The position numbers and the translations under genes are program-made. Below the pieces are notes generated by a model, which saw only the letters and a program-made list of their open reading frames with translations, did not search any database and was not told the origin of the DNA. 64,000 nucleotides of DNA from the NCBI GenBank assembly GCA_001414345.1, contig LLCB01000069.1:62001-126000 (forward strand). Direction: 5' to 3'. The stretch comes from Hymenoscyphus infarciens. Its lineage: Eukaryota > Ascomycota > Leotiomycetes > Helotiales > Helotiaceae. Positions 58,458 through 64,000 of this stretch are shown here, piece after piece (the stretch's first letter is position 1; the number at the start of each line of letters is the position of its first letter).

Positions 58458-59366
58458 GGTTTTGATTGTTTTGGATATGGAGGGCTGAGGTGTTTTCTAT
58501 GTACCGAAGTGGCGGGGTGATTGAAGCTGACAAATGGGTACATTGTGAGATGACCACCCCACTATCATATGATATTTGTTGTCTTTTTTTATTGTCCATG
58601 ACACGTTTCCATGAGACTTTATTTGTCTTGCGCATCTCAAATCTCTTGTGCGAAATAAATGAAACTGCATCAATGCAATAACTCGCTTGCTTGGAATTTT
58701 GGACTTGGGAGGTCTCGTGAGTAATATATTCGTGTAACCCTCCGAAGCTGCCTCACTTTCCAGTACAATTGAGTATTGCCTTACATCCAAACACTTTCTG
58801 GTAGTATGTCTCATCAACGATATTTTTGAAGCTCAAGGTGATACGACGTTTGAGTTGATTTGTGGTAAGTTCCTCGCAAAAATTTCAACAATTAAATTAG
58901 CTGGATCGAACTATTCTAATGTATTACATGGCATTTTAGATCTATGGACTCTAGGGTCAAACTTTTAACTTGCACAAGATGACCTTTGATAACTGCTCTT
59001 GGGGGAAGTCTAGAATGAAATATTACTGCTGATACTTTGATTCATTTTGGAACTGGATAAAAGAAGGGGCCTGAAGATTTCAAGCCATGAAATTATATAC
59101 AAACAGAGGACTTGGGTTCAATCATTCTCGACTCTTCTAATTCTACCTATGAACTGCTCGGCAGAATTCCCAATTCATTAAATCCATGTGTGAATCAAAA
59201 TTTTCAAGCTATTCAATGGCGATACTGTATCAACTTGCTTTCAGACTTTTTTTTGTAAACCGTGTCTCTTTATTATTATTTATATAAGCACGTATTGGTC
59301 CTTAAGATCATTCTCTCGCATGCTTAGACCTCGCAAATCATGCCCATTCAAAATAGTGCTAACAGT
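58458..59366. other. Intergenic, nothing recognised
   Basis: Unique-composition DNA between the cupin and GNAT genes. Short frames only. Confidence 0.5.
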
Positions 59367-60097
59367 TCACGTTCCCTTGGCTGCTCTTATCATGTTGGTG
59401 TTGATAACAGGCTTGTCCCATCCCTGATCGCTTACGTCGACCGAGTGCTCCCCCTTTCTCACACAGCCGAACTTCTCGTACAAGCCACGCCCGGCTAGTG
59501 AAGAGCGAACATAGAGCGTTCCATGAGCGTTGTCGACTTCTTGTAGCCAGTGGGTTAGAAGAAGTGAGCCGACCCCACGATGCTGGTAAGACGGTGATGT
59601 TGCGAGAGCTTCGAGTTCTGTTTAGTGTCAGCGCAATGAAGACAATTATGGAGGATGCAGGTGAAGAATGAATAGGTTTTATGAAAACTGAACAACGAAC
59701 CCCACATATCGTTTTTATAATACTTCATCTTGTCCTCCTTCATTGCATTCATCAACCCCGAGAACCATGCAAGCTTGTCCACGGGCGCGTTATCTGGGAA
59801 TACTGGCTTCCATTCGTTTTCTTCGGAATTTTCTGGCTTTGGACTCGCTCCTACGAGGAAGCCTGCAATATCTCCACCCTCTGTGGTTTCACTCTTAGAT
59901 GTAATGGCAACGAGGAATCGATAACGATCTGATTGCGACAGGAGGTGCGCGTAACGGGAGACGTACAGAGCGTGTATGTCGTCTGGTGGAAATAAATTCA
60001 TGTTTAGAAGGGCGGAATTTGGCTGATGAGCTGCGATATCAAGAGTTGCTATAGAGGGCAGGTCGGTCTGAATTGCCGCTCGGATTTTAAATGCCAT
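59367..60097 (-). CDS. GNAT-family N-acetyltransferase
   Basis: There are two exons (59701-60097 and 59367-59617), joined in phase 1, giving 215 residues. It starts MAFKIRAAIQTDLPSIATLD, the usual first strand and helix of the GNAT fold. A central strand reads FLVAITSKSETTEGGDIAGF. The second exon supplies the acetyl-CoA site LATSPSYQHRGVGSLLLTHW (R/Q-x-x-G-x-G/A), followed by TLYVRSSLAGRGLYEKFGCV, the classic motif B. It should be a soluble acetyltransferase for a small amine or peptide; the substrate is unknown. Length and motif order are normal and there are no lesions. It is unrelated in detail to the membrane-anchored GNAT at 4138. Confidence 0.9.
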
Positions 60098-60337
60098 GTT
60101 GAGCGATACGTCGACACAGTTTATTAAAATGTCTGAGAATGTCCAAGAAGTCGCTAGATAATTTGGTTTCTCAAATCAAAATTGCTTAATAGAGTGTTGA
60201 TAGGTGATAGGTATACTAGTAAGTATAAAATAAAGACTGCAGCCTAAAAGAAAGTACGTAAACTTGTGGAGAATCTGCAAAGCCGAGAATACCCTTGCCT
60301 CGGAAAACTTGAATCAGTAGATCGGCTTAGTCGTATT

Positions 60338-60854
60338 TTAACCTGGTTGAGGCAAGCTAAAATAAAAAGGGAATATATTATTTATATTAATTATATAAGT
60401 ATCGGTTTTAGTTCTTACTTTATCTCTAGAACCAGAACCTAAAATTATGTTATTAGAACTAGATTTAGATCTATTAGAGTTTAATAAGTCGGGGCCTCCA
60501 TTTGCGTTTGTGGTGTCTGATATTCCTACTTCGTTCCCGCTTCCATTGCCATTTCCATTCCCATCTGTCCCAGTACCAGTCGAGGAACAAGTTGTGGTGC
60601 GAGTAGTCGTACGCGAAGTCGTTGGAGAGCCGCTAGTAGTAAAAGAGCCCCCCTTAGAAGAAGAACCCCCCGGCCCCAGCTTCACTTCCAGCACCACTCA
60701 ACGATTTAACAAAGGAGGTAGAGACCGAAGAAGAGATGCTACGAGATGAAGTAGTGGACAAACTCTTTGTAGTAGTAGTAGTTGCTTGCGCAGCAACACT
60801 AGTAATTGCAATCAAGGCAGCATACGCTGCAATGAGTTTTGGAGAGGAATGCAT
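60338..60854 (-). pseudogene. Ser/Thr-rich secreted protein broken at a G run
   Basis: The minus strand opens with a signal peptide (MHSSPKLIAAYAALIAITSV, then AAQA) and a Thr/Ser-rich stalk (TTTTTKSLSTTSSRSISSS). At the GGGGGG run near 60667-60672 the frame shifts: in frame it ends AGAGGFFF-stop, but the next frame continues GGSSSKGGSFTTSGSPTTSR, TCSSTGTGTDGNGNGNGSGN and on to 60338. Together they resemble a short GPI-type or wall-associated fungal protein. One extra or missing G in the run explains the break, so this may be a sequencing or assembly error or a genuine homopolymer slip. The 3' part grades into AT-rich sequence, and no omega-site tail is intact. Confidence 0.5.
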
Positions 60855-61257
60855 GTTTGATGTTTTCAGAAACGATTGTGAGAGGACGTGTCCAGAAATA
60901 ATGTTGTGATATGAGAAGAAGGGAAAAGAAAGAGGGAAAGATGTGATACGTATGGACCTATTCAATTATGATTTCCTGTCATTTTTTTCACTAGTGAGAT
61001 GACTTGTTAAATTTTTCAGTCATCTTGTTGGGCGACTAACCTTGCTAGAACCGTAAGGTTAGAGGGTTTAGACATGAACCAATTGTGGTGACGCAAATGT
61101 ATCTTTTGACGGCATCCCCTTTAGAAAAAAAAAGGGGGGGGGGGGTGGGGTCATCCAGAAGCGGGACTGGCATATCCTGTTCGTTTCTGGCACGTATTGG
61201 ATGTCCACGCTGACCAAAAATTGGTAATTTTGATTGATGCTCCTCATATTATCCAGC
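60855..61257. other. Intergenic with A9G12 run
   Basis: A homopolymer pair (A9 followed by about 12 G) lies near 61126-61146. It is otherwise featureless. Confidence 0.45.
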
Positions 61258-62969
61258 TCAACAACCGAAATATCGTTTCTCGATCCATCGCTCCTCGAAA
61301 TCGACAACGATAGCACACACCACAACCTTAACACCGGGGAATACTTTCGTCAGTCTATTCAGACCAAGTCTCCCGGCAAAATATGTGACGAAAACAATTT
61401 TCTCTTCCGGGACGCCGTGGTCAAGAAGGACTTGAACAGCCATGACAGCAGCACCACCACTTCTCATCTGAGGGTCAAGTAGAAGAACACCATCATGGGT
61501 ATCGATGTTTTCCGGCAACTTGAGATAATGAAGTTCTGGTTCGCCGGTTCGAACGTTGGACTGAATTAGTACTCGTCCGGTTCGGCAGTCGGGTAGGACT
61601 CTTTTTAGGCCGGTTTCGAAAGCGGCTCCGGCTCGAAGAATTACTACGGCGCTGGTTTCTCCGAGAGGAGCCAATCCTTTATAGCGATTGCCTATTGGTG
61701 TTTCTATTGTTTTCTCCTTGAAGTAAACATTGTTCATAGCACTACCAATTGTTAGAATGGGCGTTAGAAGTTGATTTCATAGGAAAACTTACTGCTCCAC
61801 CAGTAAAGTGGCGACCCGATCAAAGTAGAAGATGAAATCTTCAGTGGAAGTACCGATGTCCTGGATGATGGTATTCATTCCTCGGGTTTGTGGTGTATCT
61901 TGCAAAAGTTCAACTTTTTCGGAAAGTGGATCGTCTTCTGAGCTTTGTCCTAACTTTTTGAGAGCTGCGCGATGACTTTGCGACTTTTCGATAAGTTTAC
62001 GCTCAATATATTGGATTACCATTACTACACAATTTTAGTTTGGGGATTTCTTAGATAATGAACTGATTACTTACATATCGCGACTCGATTTTCAACACCT
62101 CTAGGCACAATGATATCTGGATAATTAGAATTGCTCTCGCAAATGAGGGGAACCCACTCACCTGCGACTTTTCTTTGGGGCTCAACATATTGTTCAAAAT
62201 TTGGCTTAACAAATGCAAACCATTGTTTGATACATCCTTCAATATCTCGTCCTCGCTCTTCAACATCTCGGAGGACTTTCAAATATTAGTATTTTGAATA
62301 TCAAGGGTCACGAGACCTTACTTCTTCTTGACAAACAAGTATCTGCGTCTGCTTCACAAAATATCTGGAGCACAAGTTAGAATAAGACAGCGGGTAAGAT
62401 ATAAAGAGATATGAAGCAGCACCATACCTTCATATCTAGAAGCTCAAGAACTCTTTCATCATACAACGCGAATATACCCTCTAGAATGAGCACGTGCGGC
62501 GAGTAAATCGAGGTTGTTTCCTTTTCTCTGGCATGTTTTGCAAAGGAATAGATGGGAATTTCAGCACGTCGCCTACGCAGGTGTCAGCAAGGAAATATAT
62601 TGAAGAGATTTGCTGTCATCTTACCCCGCCTTCAGATCTCTCAATCTATCAACCAGCACATCGAAATCAATGGCACTCGGAGAATCAAAATCGTATTCAT
62701 TTCGGAATGCCTTTTCAGATGCTTCTTCGTCCAAGGTTTTGTAGAATGAGTCCTATTTACAATTTAGCGGGTTGTCAACAAAATGATTACAGTCAGAACC
62801 TAGGTACCATAGATAGAATGACGACCCAAGGAAGATTCAATTTCGAGACGATGGCATGAGACAGAGTTGACTTTCCCGAGCCGGAACTTCCTGCGATACC
62901 GATAATGCAGACGTCGGCCCATGGGGGTTGGTATGGCCCTGGAGCTCGGGTTCTGATTCCCTCAGACAT
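61258..62969 (-). CDS. urk1: Uridine kinase with C-terminal uracil phosphoribosyltransferase-like domain
   Basis: This is a multi-exon gene on the minus strand. The first exon (62808-62969) begins [20 protein letters not shown] and contains the P-loop [15 protein letters not shown]. Following exons read [74 protein letters not shown] and [13 protein letters not shown], all uridine/cytidine kinase landmarks. The last exons give [58 protein letters not shown] and [20 protein letters not shown], the UPRT-like domain found at the C-terminus of fungal Urk1. The kinase phosphorylates uridine and cytidine in pyrimidine salvage. The UPRT-like part keeps the fold, but I cannot judge its activity. Introns are regular and no lesion was found. 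Confidence 0.92.
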
Positions 62970-63621
62970 GGTGGTTTGGTCCGAAGGAACAAGACGGTGT
63001 GCGACTAAGGAGGAAAGGGTTGAGTCTCGCTATGGAAGTGAATTTGGCTGGAGTTTATGAGAAGACCACTGGAAAGAAATCAGTCTTTTGGTCTTGGAAA
63101 GTAAGAACCTGAGATAAGGCTCAACGAAGGATGGGAGAGGAGGAGGGGAGGGGTATTAACTCGTCAGCAAAGGAGCTTGAAGAAGGCCCAGCCTCCAAGA
63201 TAAAATAGATATGGACGGGACTGTACCCTAGTTTAATGTGTTGCAGCTAGGCAAGCTAGGCAAGCTGGACAAGCAAATGTCACTAGATTTAGACCTTGAA
63301 TCTCTCAAAAAGTGCCATCTTAGTGAAGCTAAAGAGCAGCCAATGAAGAGTTGTTGATGCCTTGTATCCCAGGACTCAGAACTGCAAGGGACAAATCAAC
63401 GTTTCCAAAAACGGAAAGGCTCCATGATCACGTGGTATATCAGCTTATCCTCATTTGGCTAGCTTACCACTAGCTCGACTTTGCAGAGCTTGCAAACCCA
63501 CACCTCTTTTTCCACGACTTCTTCAGCGGTCAACAAGCATCTCGTCCTCTTCCACCACAACATTTGCACTTGCAGGACACTCTCGTAGATGGTCGGCCGT
63601 ATTGGCGTGGGCACTGCAAGA
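62970..63621. promoter_or_regulatory. Divergent upstream region of urk1 and the GID8-like gene
   Basis: This is a 650-bp space between outward-facing starts. It includes a GCTAGGCAAGCTAGGCAAGCTG direct repeat near 63246-63270. A CACGTG box lies at about 63429. The open frame around 63455 has no ATG and is judged non-coding. Confidence 0.4.
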
Positions 63622-64000
63622 ATGGTCAGTCCCTTCGATCGTCGCGCGTTGTCATTTGCCCATGCTGATCCCGCGCGCAGACGTCGTCGACGGCTTCAAC
63701 CACGACCCCTCTCCGCCATGCCTTTGAGCGGCGTGTAGAGGAGGTCAAGCCTTTGAAAAAGTACGTTCTCTCTCACCTGCCATCCTCTCCTCCATCCCAC
63801 CATGTCTGCGCGCTCTACATGATGAGTTTCATCAACTGGGAATCTCTCCTACAAAATTAAAGCATGCGGAGAACACATATTAGTTGTGAACTGATTGAGC
63901 GCACATGGTGGTTGCCCTTGGGCAGCAGGATTTCTCTCCCACGGAACCCATGCTAACATTCCACCTTGTAGTGATATCAATGCGCTCATCCTGGACTACC
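63622..64000 (+). CDS. GID8-like (LisH/CTLH) protein, 5' end only
   Basis: The proposed exons are 63622-63624 (the ATG alone), 63681-63760, and 63972 onward, running off the window. The ATG is immediately followed by an intron (GTCAGT...GCGCAG). The spliced product reads MTSSTASTTTPLRHAFERRV, EEVKPLKN and DINALILDY, phase-consistent at both junctions. The DINALILDYL-type stretch is the LisH helix found at the N-terminus of Gid8/Twa1, a scaffold subunit of the GID/CTLH ubiquitin ligase that degrades gluconeogenic enzymes. Only about 36 residues are visible, so the call rests on a short match. The CTLH and CRA domains should lie just past the window edge. Confidence 0.6.

Noticed and set aside
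63455..63727. 90-codon frame resembling a mitochondrial presequence
   Set aside because: It begins with TTG and has no ATG in frame back to a stop. The GID8-like splice model explains the downstream part in another frame.

Overview
The window reads as a filamentous ascomycete (Pezizomycotina), probably a leotiomycete. The signs are many short introns of about 45-80 bp with GTAAGT-type donors and CTAAC-type branch sites, fungal-specific families (2EXR, DUF7580, AA9 monooxygenase, NmrA, YVC1), a dispersed 5S rRNA gene, and a two-compartment base composition. Ordinary gene-bearing DNA alternates with extremely TA-rich islands (about 5.0-6.2, 8.0-9.95, 24.4-27.0, 30.0-31.15 and 44.9-50.3 kb). These islands have almost no CpA/TpG and carry transposon debris, which is the signature of repeat-induced point mutation (RIP). 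The taxonomic placement is inference; no database was searched.

Left third (1-24 kb): a decayed amidase at the edge, a membrane-anchored GNAT-like gene, two AT islands, and a 2EXR protein. Next come a small gene built from repeated Cys-rich exons, a TA-type MITE lying just upstream of a CsbD-like stress gene, and a secreted histidine phosphatase divergent from an NmrA-like regulator. A MOSC protein then converges on a cytochrome P450 that carries an in-frame stop.

Middle (24-44.7 kb): an AT island holds a solo LTR with its target-site duplication, flanked by a decayed secreted-protein gene. A perfect inverted-repeat MITE and a hAT-type MITE follow. Then come an AA9 lytic polysaccharide monooxygenase (LPMO), fused remnants of a GMC oxidoreductase and an MFS transporter, and a divergent pair sharing a 300-bp promoter (a DUF7580 protein and a zinc-finger/ankyrin protein). 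The segment ends with a short C2-WW gene that looks like the front half of the ubiquitin ligase Rsp5/HulA without its HECT domain, a complete secreted GMC (AA3) oxidoreductase, and a small two-exon gene.

Right third (44.9-64 kb): a 5-kb RIP island holds a hAT MITE, a truncated retroelement, and one complete short LTR retrotransposon with 294-bp LTRs and a matching 5-bp target-site duplication. Ordinary housekeeping-like sequence then resumes: the vacuolar TRP channel YVC1, a 5S rRNA gene, a C2H2 protein, a cupin, a GNAT acetyltransferase, a frameshifted Ser/Thr-rich secreted protein, uridine kinase, and the 5' end of a GID8-like gene running off the window.

The most unusual items are the four-module Cys-rich gene (12.87-13.46 kb), the HECT-less Rsp5-like protein (39.13-40.0 kb), and the divergent DUF7580 / C2H2-ankyrin pair (34.3-39.0 kb). 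Several gene losses next to AT islands show C-to-T changes in CpA context, consistent with leakage of RIP into single-copy genes.
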